From assembly GCA_036768485.1 (NCBI GenBank), contig JAVLUZ010000270.1, positions 677,251 through 741,250 of the forward strand: DNA of 64,000 nucleotides. Direction: 5' to 3'. Shown here piece after piece: positions 34,051 through 46,380 of this stretch. The position numbers and the translations under genes are program-made. The notes beneath the pieces are model-generated. The model was not told where the DNA came from. It ran no database searches and was given only the letters and a program-made list of their open reading frames with translations. Positions within the stretch are counted from its first letter, which is position 1. Each line of letters opens with the position of its first letter. Source of the DNA: Mermis nigrescens (taxonomy: Eukaryota > Nematoda > Enoplea > Mermithida > Mermithidae).

Positions 34051-35117
34051 TGTAAATGTAGCCGAGTTCGATCTGGGTCTACAGAATCGTCACAGATACG
34101 AACCGCACTAACATTCACCTTCGAGATTTACCTAGGTACGTAGGTACTTAAGTCTGCGCTTAGTGCTGGCCCCGATCGCGCGGCTCTGGATGGCTTTCGA
34201 TCTTTGGACCCTTACAGACCTTACGGCTTCGATCCCCTCAGCCCTAATATTGCTGGCTGCTTTTCGTCGGGTGATCTCAGCAGCTACGCCCTAAGACCTA
34301 AGGCTACCTACCTAGTCTCGGAATTTGCCGCGGAGGTCAGTTGACCTATCTCAAGCTCAAGTTGTTATTTAACTTATTTTCAATCAGTGCCTTGAACGAA
34401 ATGTTTTTGGTTCCTAATTTGTGTAGCACGCTGAACAATGAAAACAACAACAACGAGCTCTATGCTGATCAATCATCCCTAAAGATTAAATAATATTTTT
34501 GATCGATTTTTTGGCTTGAGAAATAAAATATGATTTTCGAATAAAATAAGCTATCATACGGAATTTACCTATCAGTCCACTAAAACGGGTGGAAGTCCTC
34601 GACGAAGGGATGTAGCCGACCTTACCCTCGGTATAGCCAGAAACCACTGGGTAGGTTTTTTCTATGTATTTATTCGACGAAGAAATCACGGCCTATAGCC
34701 GGACAAAAGCAAAAGAAAAACGAAAACGTACGGAATATGTCGACGTACGACTGGCTAACGAAAAGCAAAAACGCCAGACTACTCTACAACGTTAAGTACA
34801 CTGGCCTCAAGGGCCATTACAGTAAAATAAAACAACGATCAATTTAACGTAATACTGAAATGACTTTTATCTCAGATCGAATGTTCTCGATTACACAAGC
34901 GGTATGCATGAAACAATTACTATTATCATACACTTAACTCTACGATACCGGACAAGTATCTAATTGTTTTTTATTGTTGAAAATTTGGGGAAATAATGGG
35001 AAGACCGAAGGCATAGCCCACAGTGCACCGTCATAGACAGCTACTAGTATTGGCTATGTAATGGCTATCGCGAACTGCTAAGGCAGGTTCGCCTACCGTG
35101 TAACTCTCGCAGTTACA
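34051..35117 (-). repeat. 5' LTR of the Gypsy-type element
   Basis: A 1067-base repeat matching 20228-21295. In sense it starts TGTAACTGCGAGAGTTACA, itself a hairpin (TGTAACT / AGTTACA), and ends CATTTACA. It should hold the promoter for the element RNA. An AATAAA lies inside (sense CAACAATAAAAAACAA), a possible poly(A) signal. About eight differences from the 3' LTR lie within about 190 bases of the 34051 edge. Confidence 0.95.
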
Positions 35118-35533
35118 GAGGCCCCACAATCCAAAAAACGATGCAGTGTAATTCCTTCGTTTTTTGCGATTTAACCCACTCAGAGTTCAGACCATATGGA
35201 CATGGGCCGTAACCGAATTTCGAGGGGTCCAACGAGGTAAAATTGCCAAAGATATCACCGAAAATTCAAGTTCGGGGGTCAATCGATTTTTGGGTCCTTA
35301 AGATTCTTGGAGGGGGCAGATTCCACCCATACGCCTATGTGCGGTTCTGACCCACCAGAATTTGGTTTCTGTGCTGCCTTTGTGAGATACAAAGCCATTT
35401 TCCCGTGCAATCAATTCTATTGATAAAGACAATTCCTGACCATATATTGTATAAAGCAACCATCAGCACAGGACTAGTGGTTAAATTGGTGTTATCCTAC
35501 AACCATATAACGAAACAAAATACATAAATTAAT
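35118..35533. other. Derlin 3' flank up to the LTR
   Basis: A 416-base interval between the Derlin stop codon and the edge of the LTR retrotransposon. The only AATAAA close to the Derlin stop overlaps the stop codon itself (sense GCGCAATAAATTAA). Otherwise nothing recognisable. Confidence 0.5.
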
Positions 35534-35684
35534 TTATTGCGCATCATTCCCATCGTTCAATCTATTCTCTGGCTGTTCATCGTTATTTGCAGCTCCACCA
35601 CCGAAATTGTATCCTCCAGGCCTTTGGTCTTCAGCCAGCGGCCGATAGTTTACATCAGGCGCTGGTACATCAAAAATCCATTTG
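35534..35684 (-). CDS. derl2: Derlin-2-like, exon 6 (C terminus)
   Basis: After acceptor TTTTGCTTTTTCAG the exon supplies the last base of a Leu codon and encodes KWIFDVPAPDVNYRPLAED, RPGGYNFGGG and an Asn/Asp/Glu-rich tail, ending TAA at 35534-35536. It aligns with the Derlin-2 tail (consensus I-F-D-x-P-x-x-D-x-N-Y-x-P-L and RPGG-[FY]), the cytosolic end that recruits p97/VCP in known Derlins. It lies 7.7 kb from exon 5 and is not visible as a forward ORF in isolation. The recognition rests on the conserved NY.PL...RPGG spacing and on phase agreement. Confidence 0.9.
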
Positions 35685-36026
35685 CTGAAAAAGCAAAATC
35701 AGTAAATTTCGAGTACCTCTAGCCCGGGTGAGATGATTTTTGAATAGGCACGCGGATTTGGTCGAAAACAGAGGAGAAAATGATTAGGTGGAAGGAAGAA
35801 AACGATTAGCGTACATTAATCAAGAAAATCTGTAACTAAAGCCTGAAAAATATCCACAAGTTTTGTATATTTCCGAACCAAATTTCCTTAAAAATTCTCA
35901 GCATTTCGTAATGCATCAATTTCGATATATTTAATGTAAATATGTTCTATTATTTAACTGTAGAGAACAGGAAATTTATGTTAAACATTCAAACTCTGCC
36001 TCAACGATCGCAGACTTTGTAACCGA

Positions 36027-36822
36027 GGTCACGACCACACCTGGGCGTTAAGGAGGAAGTTTGGGGGTATGCAACCCCAGAAGGCCGAATACCCCCCTTA
36101 GAATACAATTTTTAAAACTTTTTTGTTTTTGTTTTCGAATTTTTGATGCCAATAAATAGTGCTCGATGAGAAACGTTGAAAAATAGTGTTTTTTCGCCAT
36201 ACCACCATTTTAAAGACAATTTTTGACCTTTGAAGAATCTTGCACCACCCCCCCCCCAAATTTTGGTGCTGCTCACGTATGGTCACGACCATACGTGGGC
36301 AGCAAGAAAATTCTGAGGGGGGTGCAAGATTTTTTGAAGGTCGAAAAATGGCCTTAAAAATAGTGGTTTGGCGATAAAAACACCATTTTTACGACGTTTC
36401 TCATCAAGCACGATCCATTGGCATCAAAAAATTGCGAAAAAAACGAAAAAAAATTTTCAAAAATTGAATTCTGGGGGGTATTTTGATTTCTGGGAAGGTG
36501 GGGGGTATTTTGGTTTCTGGGGGGTACATACCTCCGAAATTCCCCCACGCCCAGGTGTGGTCACGACCACACCTGGGCGTGGGAGGTTTGGGGGGGGGGT
36601 ATGCACTCCCCAGAAATCGAAATATCCCCCCCCAGAATTCAATTTTTGAAAAATTTTTTCGTTTTTTTTTCGCAATTTTTTGATGCCAATGGATAGTGCT
36701 TGATGAGAAACGTCGAAAAATGATGTTTTTATTGCCCTACCACCATTTTTAAGGCCATTTTTTGACTTTCAAAAAATCTTGCACCCCCAGAATTTTTTTG
36801 CTGCCCACGTATGGTCACGACT
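36027..36822. repeat. Alternating inverted array with GGTCACGACC joints
   Basis: The palindrome-like joint GGTCACGACC occurs at 36027, 36281, 36559 and 36813 (last base changed), spacing 254, 278 and 254 bases. Units between joints are the same sequence in alternating orientation: one end reads CACCTGGGCG, the other CCCACGTATG, and the bodies carry GATGAGAAACGT. Decayed pieces of the same family lie at 40880-41450. Long TIR MITEs inserted end to end, or one element amplified by inversion, would explain it. Confidence 0.85.
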
Positions 36823-37817
36823 AGGGTATAAACCCGGAGCCGAGACAGATATACATACGTACATAGGTAGTTTGGGTAGTACACTGACAACATTTAAGTG
36901 TAAACTTGACATCAATAATAGTTAAGTAGGTACTTTCTGCAATAGTGCTTACCAAACTCTTGGAGGGAGTTGCCAACCCCCCAGAATTCCTATTTTTCGA
37001 GTTATCAGAAATTTCGTGAAAATTCGTAGAAAATGTGCTTTTTAAAAGCGTTTTTAACTAACTATTTGCTCAAAAAGTGTCAATTCGGCGCATTGCGTCA
37101 TACACTCATTTTTGGACCATATTTTGTTCAATTTGTTCGACTTTTTGAAATTTTTTTCGAAATTTGTTGTTTCTATGCTCTAGAGAGTGGAGAATCCTCA
37201 GAAACGCAGAAAAACGATGCTTTTGACGCGTGCCCACCATTTCTGAGCTACAAAAAGGCACTTTAAAATTTCACCCACCCTCAGAATTCTGATGCTTTGT
37301 ATGTCTCGTGCCTACTGACTATGATAATTGCAAAAATGGAATCAGTTAAAGCATTGTTCTCGAACAAATGCTTATGACAATATAAGGGTAGCAATAAAAT
37401 TCTGTAGGTGCCGCCCACCTATGCCTCTGACCGTCCATACACATGGACAGGATTGTCCGGGAGAGGAAAATCGAGAATCTAATCTACGGTCATATAGAGA
37501 TGAAATCTCTGTTTTTGACTGCATACATCAATTTGCATTTATGAGGTATATTACGTCGAAACTCGAAATCGCTTAGAAAGTATTGTTGGCGTGCAACAGT
37601 AACAATATAGGCGATTTTATGTCACGAATCCAAACCACTCATTCTTATCCACGCATCTAATTCCTTCTATTGATTTAAACAATAAAATTAAATTTATTGC
37701 ATTTTTCCGAATAGCATTCATGATTTTGGGGAAGGTTTCAACTCCCCAGGACTCGCGATTATCTTGAAAATTCCAAACAGTTCGTAGAAAGGGTGATATT
37801 TTAAGCGTGTTTAGCTA

Positions 37818-40275
37818 CAGTCGAATCTCGTTATTGAAAACTCGGATAGTATACACTCTCGATTAATGAACACCCTTGCTCACGCTTTTTGTTTACTCGT
37901 TGTATTTCCTCGCGTGATCGAACAGGCCAGGTACGGCAGTATTTCATGTATAGGTTTACAATGACTCATTTATTTATATATTTTTTAGAGTATTGTTTTT
38001 GTTATTAATGTTATTATTATTATCATAGTATGCATAGTATTGAGGCACATCGATATAGATTTTATATTCCTGTCTTGCTCTCGCTATCTATTTACTCATT
38101 GTATTTCCTCACGTGATTGGACAGGTCAGGTAAGGCAGTATTTCACATGTAAGTTTACAATGTTTTGTTTTTTATTTATTGTTCATTGCATTTATTTATT
38201 CATTTATTTGATTATTTATATTTTATATTAATGTTCTTTTTATTATCCATATTAATATTATTGCTATTATTATTATTATTATCATAATATTTATAGTATC
38301 TATAATTTTAATTCGTTTATTTATTTATTGATTTATTTATTTGAGGTAGTCTAGCCGCCTAGACCGATGCCGCTAGGTTGCAGCGACAGTCAGAGGATTA
38401 AAGGCACGAAACTGTAGCAACCTAGTTCCTCTCTGATGACCTCGTCTGTTTATATGATTTTTTACGGTTTTTTCTTCTTTTTTTATGTAAGTTTTCTGTA
38501 CATAATCCTGCCTACTTTTTCTGCTTCATTTAGACTTTTGCGCCTCATAAAACACGTAATCTCTCATAATATATTTTTTAGGTACACTTATGCTATTTCA
38601 CGCGTACTTTTTGTTTCTTTCTTACTAATAGCATGCTGCACTTCTATCTCTGTTTTTCTTTCTTTCTTTTGTTTTTTTTCTTTTCATTTTATTTAGTATT
38701 TGCTTTTTATTTATTTATTTTTCTCCTTATTATCTTTCTTTCTGTCTTGCTTCTTTCTCGTATTGATGACTTCTTACTACTTCGGTCCCTGTCATTTGTC
38801 AAAGTGCTGTGCTTTATTACGCTAAGAAACCTGCCTAATAAGTACTCGGTACGGTACTCGGTTAACGGATAATAAGCACGGTTCCATAAGACCGTCGCTA
38901 TATGACAACGTGCTAATGATCTAGGTTAGTAAACACTTGCCTGGAACACATGACTTAACGAAACGACACAGTAAAGTCATTTATTGTCAAGTAAACCCCG
39001 TTAGTAAACACATCTTTTTGGATATTAAAGATGTTATGTGCACAGTAGAGGATAAAATCACCAATATTACGAGGGATACAATAATGTTCAGCAACATTAT
39101 AGTACCTTCGGATATAACAGCGCTATGTGACATGCAAAAGTAAATAATAGTCAACTCGATAGTAAGCACTAGTGATGTCCTGGGCACCGGCGCCGGTGCC
39201 GGTGCTAGATAAAAGAGAAAAATAGTGTAAAAAGAATTTTTGAAGCTCATTTATCACCAATTTAATAAATAAAGGCGCAAAAAGGTAGCATTTTGTTAAT
39301 AAAATCTTCTGATTAGCATAGTGAAGCATTTGGACTGAACTTCAGAACAAGTCTTCGAGCTTTAAAAATGGATTATTCATTTAACGAAACACATCTCATT
39401 GAAAACATCAATTAACAGCTAGAAGCGTGGACACTAATAAATGAAGTAAATTAAAATTAAAAACATCGACATATAGAGTGGAAAGTTCTTCTAATTCTAT
39501 CATCTGTAGGCAAGAAGAGTGAGTACTAAAGAGTAGTTTTCAACTTAATTTCATCAAAACCATTTTTATTTTTCCATTTCCTGAGCACAAGACCGTAAAA
39601 CGCAGCTAGAATTTTAAAATAGACTTTATGCAAAACTTTTTCCTGCAAATTATTCAGAAAAAGCTTGTTAAAACTTTGTAAATGAAGTTCTAAGTCTTTT
39701 GCATTACTAATATATCCCATGTTTGTTTTCAGAGGCTTTTGAAAATGTGAAATGATAAACTCAAATAATTTAACCTCAAAAAATTTTTGTGGCTATTTTC
39801 ATGTTTGTTTCTTACTACTTGAATATTTAACTAATGTACTAAAACCAAATTTCGATTTGACTAAAGAATCAACTACTGCACAAGCCAATCTTGATTGTGC
39901 TACACTTAAACTTATAATACACTATTTAACTTTTATTTTTCTTCGAATTTCAATTTTATTACAATTTTTTTGTTTGTTTAATGCTTAAGTGAGAAAATTA
40001 ATATGTATTCATGAATTAAAAATAATGAAGTCGTTACTGGCCAAATGAAATTTTGCCCTTAATATGTATATCCGTTGAAAAATAGGTACAAATTTAACCC
40101 TTTTGAAGAAGAATAGTACACTATATAATATGCTAATGTAGCACCGGCACCGGCGCCGGTACAGGGGTACCGGCACCGGCACCGTCAAAAAAGCGGCACC
40201 GGGACATCACTAGTAAGCACCCTGGGTGAGTAAACACTGAGCCCTTGGTATCCTCAGTGTTTATTAACGGGATTC
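37818..40275. mobile_element. Pogo/Tigger-like terminal repeats around a 2.5-kb body
   Basis: CAGTCGAATCTCGTTATTGA at the left (after TA) and an imperfect reverse complement ending GGGATTCGATGCGACTG at the right resemble pogo/Tigger ends. The right TA is not preserved. The body is AT-rich, with a TTTATTTAT-rich segment (37970-38760) and no transposase domain that I can recognise. A hAT element is nested at 39170-40212. Confidence 0.55.
39170..40212. mobile_element. Non-autonomous hAT element with (GGTGCC)n subterminal repeats
   Basis: Ends TAGTGATGTCC / GGACATCACTA and exact 8-bp duplication GTAAGCAC (39162-39169 and 40213-40220). Just inside both ends are arrays of CCGGCACCGGCG-type hexamers. 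The 1043-base element has an AT-rich core with short ORFs but no recognisable transposase. Confidence 0.93.
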
Positions 40276-40879
40276 GATGCGACTGTCGAAAGTGTCAAAT
40301 TTTCGGCGGTTCGCGCCATATACCCATTTTCGGACTATTTTTTCTTGAATTTATTCGATTTGTTTTGATTTTTTTCGATTTTATAAATATTTTTATGCAC
40401 TAGAAAGACAGCGCATCGTCAAAAACGCCAAAAACGGCCTTTTTAACGCGAACACGCCAATTCTGAGACAAAAGTGCACTTTAAAATTTCACCCCCATAA
40501 TTCCCATGCAGTGCATGTCTGGCGAACCGTGTAAAAAGATCATTGGAACTTCATTTCAGCGATTATGAAAGAAAATTAAAATTTGAATTTATGCTGAACA
40601 CAATTTTCACAGATGAATTACAAAAGTAATAAATGGCATGGCAATTACATTAATAGTCAAACAGAATGAAAACACTGAGCAGTTAATTTTTCGAAGTCTG
40701 TTAAGTAACAAATTTATATGTACGCTGATCGAACATGAATCGTCTAAATGAACGCAAGCCGACCCCACATGGGCGTAGGGTAGTCTACACCTCAGGATCC
40801 CCCTCGATATACAGTACACTCCCATAACTGAATTTTAAGTGCTTTTTGGCAATCTCAGAATTTAGTTGCTGCCATCATA

Positions 40880-41450
40880 AACGCGTAATGTAGGAGTGGC
40901 CTGGCCACCACTACATGGGCGTGGGGGGTTTGGGGGTATGCACCCCCCAGAAGTTGAAATACCCCCCCAGAAATCAAAATACCCCCCAGAAAAATTTTTT
41001 TTGCTTTTTAGCAATTTTTTGATGCCGTTGGATAGTGCTCGATGAGAAACGTCGAAAAATGGTGTTATTTTCGCCATACGACCACACCTAAGCGTGGGGT
41101 TTAGGGGGGGGGTATGCACCCCCCAGAAACCAAAATACCCCCCCCCAGAAATCAAAATACCCCCCAGAATTCAATTTTTGAAAATTTTTTTCGCTTTTTT
41201 CGCAATTTTTTGATGCCAATGGATAGTGCTTGATGAGAAACGTCGAAAAATGGTGTTTTTATCACCATACCACCATTTTTAAGGCCATTTTTTGACCTTC
41301 AAAAAATCTTGCACCCCCCCAGAAATTTCTTGCTGCCCACGTATGCATACGACCACTTTTAAGACCATTTTTTGACCTTTAAAAATTTTTTCACCCCCTC
41401 CAAAAATTTTTTCACCCCCAGAATTTTGGTGCTGCCCACCTATGCTGGCC
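40880..41450. repeat. Decayed pieces of the alternating-array family
   Basis: Contains three stretches with TGGGCGTGGGG / GGTATGCACCCCCCAGAA, GATGAGAAACGTCGAAAAA and TTGCTGCCCACGTATG, as in 36027-36822 but without clean joints. The GGTCACGACC joints are lost or altered (CATACGACCAC). Confidence 0.6.
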
Positions 41451-42254
41451 ACTGGCCAGCCAGATGGGGGATGAAATGAGGAAAAGGATCATATGGTAAA
41501 TAGTGGTTCTAAGATGCATTTTTACAACCTGAAATGTGAACGCGTCCTTCTTTCAGCTTCTTGATATGACACGTTCGACGGAAATAGACGATTAAATCAG
41601 ATAATTGCTTTTTATCGAAGAAAATGGCTATTTTTGACCATTGTTTGCATAGAAAACTCAAAGTATGACCGAAAGATTGTCGACAACTGTAAATTGATTT
41701 TGACAAATGTTACGTTTTCTACAATAAACTCGTAAATTTTCAGTAACACCTTACATTAAGCCTAAATCGCTCACCAGTACATGTTTTTTCCAACGTTTTA
41801 GGGAGGTGTGGGCAAAACCCCTCACATTCCTTTCTCCCTATGCCCATGTATTGCCCACTTATAGTGTTGTCCTCTGAAAACAACCCACTTTTTACTTTTC
41901 GTGCAATTTCTATCAACACATCACCACCGGCCTCTGGTTTTTGGGCTTGCTTATTGCGGCTACACCATGGCCAGGTACTCCACCACACACTTTGATTCAA
42001 TCTTCCTTCGTTATTCAACCATTTTCAAATGTGCAACTTTTAAGAAACCCAGTGGTTGTTCCTGAATAAACCCATTGTGTCCCAAAAAACCCCATTTTTT
42101 CAAAAAGTTTTTTTCTGAATTGAAAAGTATACAAAGATGTGCCCAGCGCCTGAAATATCTGTTCTTCACACTTTCCCTAGGGTTTCGCATGTGCTGATTT
42201 CACTGGTGACATTTTTAAACGGCACTATCAAACGCATAAGCGAATAAGATTGAT

Positions 42255-42311
42255 TAATGGGATGCGCCGAGCGGAGCGAGTAAAGCGAGCGACGCGAGTC
42301 GCATCCCATTA
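42255..42311. repeat. Hairpin TAATGGGATGCG / CGCATCCCATTA
   Basis: Perfect 12-base arms enclose a 33-base loop made of GAGCG/GCGAG-like repeats. Located in Derlin intron 5. Function unknown. Confidence 0.6.
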
Positions 42312-42471
42312 CTTAGGCTTATTTTAAGCGCTGGCACCAACATTTTGGTCCATGAACACTCGCGTTGAGTGCCCTAATACATTTTAGTCCAATAGTTATC
42401 TTAAGTCGCGTTATATTTGTAGCTCACCCACTAAAAGCTTTAATAACTAGCGCTCTTTATTATCAGAATGA

Positions 42472-42557
42472 ACCAGCGTTGGTCGAGCGGTTAAAGCGCT
42501 GGTTTGTGAAATAAGAGGCCGATAAGGGGATTAAGGTTCAAATCCTTTCGTTGACAA
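42472..42557 (+). repeat. tRNA-like sequence, probable SINE head or pseudogene
   Basis: An A-box-like TGGTCGAGCGGTTAAAGCG and a B box GGTTCAAATCC lie in tRNA-like spacing with a long variable region, as in Leu/Ser tRNAs. The acceptor halves (ACCAGCG versus CGTTGAC) do not pair well and the anticodon stem is poor, so it is unlikely to be a working tRNA. Confidence 0.5.
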
Positions 42558-43400
42558 CATATTTTCATCGAAAAAGGCACTCTAAAAGATTTATACGCGT
42601 TTGCTGTAACAACCACGTATATTCGTGTACAAAAGGCAGGTGCCAGTCAGACATGTTGGGGCCAGCGTTTATACGAATTTATCAGTCTTATGACGTTTCA
42701 ATGAAGCAAAAAGCGTGGTAAACAAATATAAGTTTGTATAATGATGTTCTAGAAACGTAAAGAATTTAAGAAAAATTTCACCTGGAACCGTTCTGTAACC
42801 TGAAACCCCCCAGTATTCCTAAAAAACCCACTTTTAGGCGTTCTTTAGTGTTTTCAGTGACTCTTTTTTCTTAAAGCTGCATTGCACTTTCACTTTTCTG
42901 TTGCAATATTATAGCTATATAAGGGCTTAGCAAAGTACATGCAAAAACTGGATACTGTAAGCCAAATGCAAGTCAAGATATGGGGGTTTCATTAGGATAC
43001 AAATGCTCTTGGGGTTTTTAGAGGACAGTACTATATACATAATGCCTGAATTTTTTGTTGTTTCATGCCACTTAAATTTGTAAGTATGTTTATGTAGATG
43101 ATCCAGATGCTTCTTTAAAATTGTGTAGGTACTAAAGCTGATCTTACGAAAATAATAATACGCTTGTAAGTAATTAATTATTTAAAAGCCCAGGTCGAGC
43201 CAACTCTGCCTTAGCCCGAAGCCTATGTAAAGCCCAGCGCCACGGCTTGGAATATGGCACCCTTAGTAAATATACATATCATGTCGTCTTAAATTGTTTG
43301 AGCAACCTCAGCATACTTCTGGATTATTTCAACCTTTATAAAACTCAATCTAGTACATTAATAATGATCCGCAAGGCGAAAACAAAAACAAAAAACTTAC

Positions 43401-43491
43401 AGCAATGAAGGCGTTTTCAGTATTTTAAATCCACCTTGCTGTTGCGGAAAGACGTCTTCCAGAAAATAGTAAAAGTGACCGCAAGCAATAC
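43401..43491 (-). CDS. derl2: Derlin-2-like, exon 5
   Basis: Encodes [20 protein letters not shown] followed by ILKTPSL, the most conserved part of the Derlin C-terminal half (G-[IV]-A-x-GH-x-Y-[YF]-F-L-EDV-[FY]-P). It ends in phase 2 before GTAAGT, matching exon 6. Its 5' edge is set by homology and phase at 43491, but the intron there ends TTTTATGG rather than AG. A TTTATGGGT 9-mer is shared by both sides of the junction. The in-frame codons upstream of the edge look superficially Derlin-like but would duplicate the end of exon 4. Confidence 0.88.
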
Positions 43492-43619
43492 CCATAAAAT
43501 AAGCGCATTCAATCGAGTGCATAAGGACGCCAAGAAGAAATGGCAAACTAAAGCGCCAAGATTTCTTGCACATGCATTCAAACCAAAGTAGTTCTAAACA
43601 GGGACCTATGCACATGTGG

Positions 43620-45412
43620 GCGTGAGAGGGAGGAGTTTTGGGGGTCTAGAGATCCACCGAAAATCTGGTAGACCCCAAAAAATCGATAGACCCAGAATTG
43701 ACTTTAAAGCCACAAAGTCGGAAGACAAAAATTTCGAGTTCTCGGAGTCGAGCCTGTAGAAAATAAACTAAAATCACTTATACGTATGTATTGATTTAAA
43801 CGAGGATATATTTTTTTACCCGACTTTGAAATAAGGCGAAGAATTTTTAGATTTTTCGCATAATTTTTTTAACCATGGCACGGATCTAGTGGAGAAACGC
43901 TTAAAATTCGAATATTCTTGCGCAGATCCTAACCGTACTAGAAATATGTGAGTTCATAATTTTCAGCTCCTAAATAAAATTCTGGTTACGCTTCTGATCT
44001 TAGGTACCTCATTTTGTAAGAAGTTAGTCAAGTCTCTTAAATTAATTTTAGTTTATACGATGTACTCGATCACGTCTTTTGTATTCGGCAAAGATTTTTC
44101 CTTATGTACATACAAAGGCTTTTCGGGACCGTCTTTGTACATGTACAAAGATTTTTGGGGAGACAAAAACTATACAAAATGTCTAAAATTCCCGAATATT
44201 TTCGGAATCATTAATTGTCTGCTCTAAGTGTCTTCATAATCACAGAAATAGCATTTACAAAGGCAAAATTGTAGTGTTTTAGCGATTTACTCTGCTTACT
44301 ATGTCAATATCGATTAAGAACCGTCAGCCAGCACTGAGTTTTAAAGCTTGAGTCAGCTAGAATATTCTAGTGTTCATATGTACAATTTAGTAATTTTTAT
44401 ATTTTTTTCGTTAAGAGTCTTAGCCTGACTGAAATAACGGTAAATATGACTAAATCGTTTTTTTATAAATTTGACAATGAAAAACGCAAAAAACACTTCC
44501 GGATTATAGATTCTAAACGAGGGTTCAGACACCCAGCCAACAAACCCATACCCATGTATGTGGTCTGGACCCACACATGCACACTGGGGGAGTATGGGGA
44601 GGGGTATCCCCTAGCACAACTTTTGGAAGGCATACCCCGTCATGCCCTTTTTGGAACCAAACCTGTTGCTTGAATTATGAAAAAGCCTTAAATGACGTCC
44701 ATCCAACAGTATGGTTTCAGGTACATATACTAATTTTTCAAGCAATAGTATGTGCAATTAATTCTTCCAGCCGATTTTTTCAATTATTTTGTATATTTTT
44801 GAAGTTGCAGGTCATTTAATCGCCCTTATCGTTACTGTTTTCATGCAAAATTTAACAATTTATATTCATTAAGAATGAAATAAAACCAATTAAGTATCGA
44901 AATTTGTCAAAATTTAAACATTAAATAGGTAAAGAATTACTCATTTACACCCCCCCCCCAAGGAAACCCGGTTTACCCCTCCCAGAACTTTTGACCCTGT
45001 GCATGTATGTTTGGACCCCATACCTCTAAACTAAGTCTTTTTTAATTTTTCGTGTTTAACGACTTTTGGCGTCAATGCGATGCATAACATGCACAACAAT
45101 ATGCATTTGCCGCAGCTTAATCAAAAACGTCGAAACAAATAGTTTTTTACTCCAACTACCGATTTTAGATTCCTGAAACTTCCTAAACCTGAGCAGACTC
45201 TCCCAGATTTGGGCCCAGTCCAAGTAAATACTGAGCAAAGTATAATCCGATTATAAAGGTCAAAAGTATCCACAGATCAATCATTAAGTCAGTTTCGTTC
45301 TGGCTAAAAATTTTCGGTCTAATTAAATTTATATATGCACAATAAGCAAGCATTGAAATTGCTCGTTTGCCTAAATTTAAGACAAACAGTCTAATCAGCC
45401 GAATCAACTCAC
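43620..45412 (-). other. Derlin intron 4 with repeat elements
   Basis: Contains a GTACAAAG repeat fragment at 44090-44170, also abundant in the Gli intron. A non-coding element at about 44552-45024 has ends resembling GGTCTGGACCCACACATGC and GCATGTATGTTTGGACC. The intron starts with a good GTGAGT donor at 45412. Confidence 0.55.
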
Positions 45413-45608
45413 CCATAAAGTCAACAATCACGGAATTTCCTAATAATACAGAAAAACCAAGTAAAACCCAGGGTAGGAAAGGCGCTTGGAAATTCAACAA
45501 TCCAAAGAAATTCATGCGAATAAACGGATTACGTCGACTCCACACATACACCATCATAATCGTAAAGGCTTGGCCAAGAAAAATCATATTTGCAAACGAC
45601 GCCATTAA
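45413..45608 (-). CDS. derl2: Derlin-2-like, exon 4 (central membrane segments)
   Basis: Acceptor CTATTTTTAG precedes codons for [15 protein letters not shown] and [18 protein letters not shown], then [15 protein letters not shown]. This is the rhomboid-like core of Derlins; the WSRRNP (WR-motif region) and the downstream GNS are diagnostic of Derlin-2/3. It ends in phase 1 before GTGAGT. The exon encodes 65 residues plus one base. Derlins act as pseudoproteases in the ER membrane that help retrotranslocate misfolded proteins. Confidence 0.95.
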
Positions 45609-45839
45609 CTAAAAATAGAAGAAAGATAGACATTATGTAGATACTTTCGATGGTGAAACGAAAAACATGCAGAACAACAAACTAATTTTACTTCCACTCG
45701 GCGATAATTTAAAAAACTTTTTGAAATTCATTAGTCGGAAATTGCATCTTTCAAACCAAAGCCCTATGTAAATCAGTCGCGGAATTATCCAAGCATAATA
45801 AACACTTATATAAAGGCATGTATCTGAGGAACGCATAGG

Positions 45840-46380
45840 TGCGCAAGGTTCAGGGTCGGCAGGGGGATGAAATCCCCAAAAATCCAGAGCAGTAAATCAA
45901 ACGTTCGCGATTTTTTTCGTTTGCTGTTTTAACGATCAAAATGGTCGAAATCGCTTGTAAAACGTTTTTCGTGGAAATTTCGCATTTTAAAAGCATTTTC
46001 AGTCCATTTTGACTGCATTATATCACTTTTAACACTAAAAAATGCAAAAATGTATCAATTTTGGGCGCTTTTTGAGTATAAAGTACTATCCGAGGCGAAG
46101 CGCCGTACAACATTTTGACATTTTTACTGCTTTTGACCTTAAAAATGATGCCAAAAACGTTCCATCAGTTCAAAATCGCCGGACAGTACCTGTCCGGCTG
46201 ACCCTTCGGGAGACGGCGTAATGCCCCCTTCACCCCCACCTCCTATGTGCATGTAACGGAAGGGGGAATGGTCCAGTGAACGATCGGGCCGGGACCGCGA
46301 CTCAATGTATATTATAGTATGTAGGTATAGGCATGTGTATGTATGTACATACGTCATTATATGTTTAGTATGTGTATGAT
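45840..46380. other. Derlin intron 3 repeat, GGCGAAGCGCCG block
   Basis: A decayed member of the widespread repeat family, with GAGGCGAAGCGCCG near 46090 and GTGCATGTAACGG near 46250. No exon was recognised. Confidence 0.5.

Larger units (their letters stand above)
35685..43400 (-). other. Derlin intron 5 (7.7 kb)
   Basis: A large intron between canonical donor GTAAGT (at 43400) and acceptor TTTTTCAG (at 35685). It holds the alternating array at 36027-36822, a decayed repeat at 36960-37270, the pogo-like element 37818-40275 with its nested hAT element, a further repeat at 40280-40510, more pieces of the array family at 40880-41450, a hairpin at 42255-42311 and a tRNA-like sequence at 42472-42557. 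No additional exon was recognised. Confidence 0.75.

Noticed and set aside
38436..38872. Two overlapping + ORFs with many Phe/Leu/Ser residues
   Set aside because: Pyrimidine-rich low-complexity sequence inside a DNA transposon; no domain.
43401..43560. In-frame sequence upstream of Derlin exon 5 that looks Derlin-like (a hydrophobic LLG...FMG string)
   Set aside because: It would duplicate the end of exon 4, has no acceptor in the right phase, and DNA similarity to exon 4 is limited to the 9-mer at the junction.
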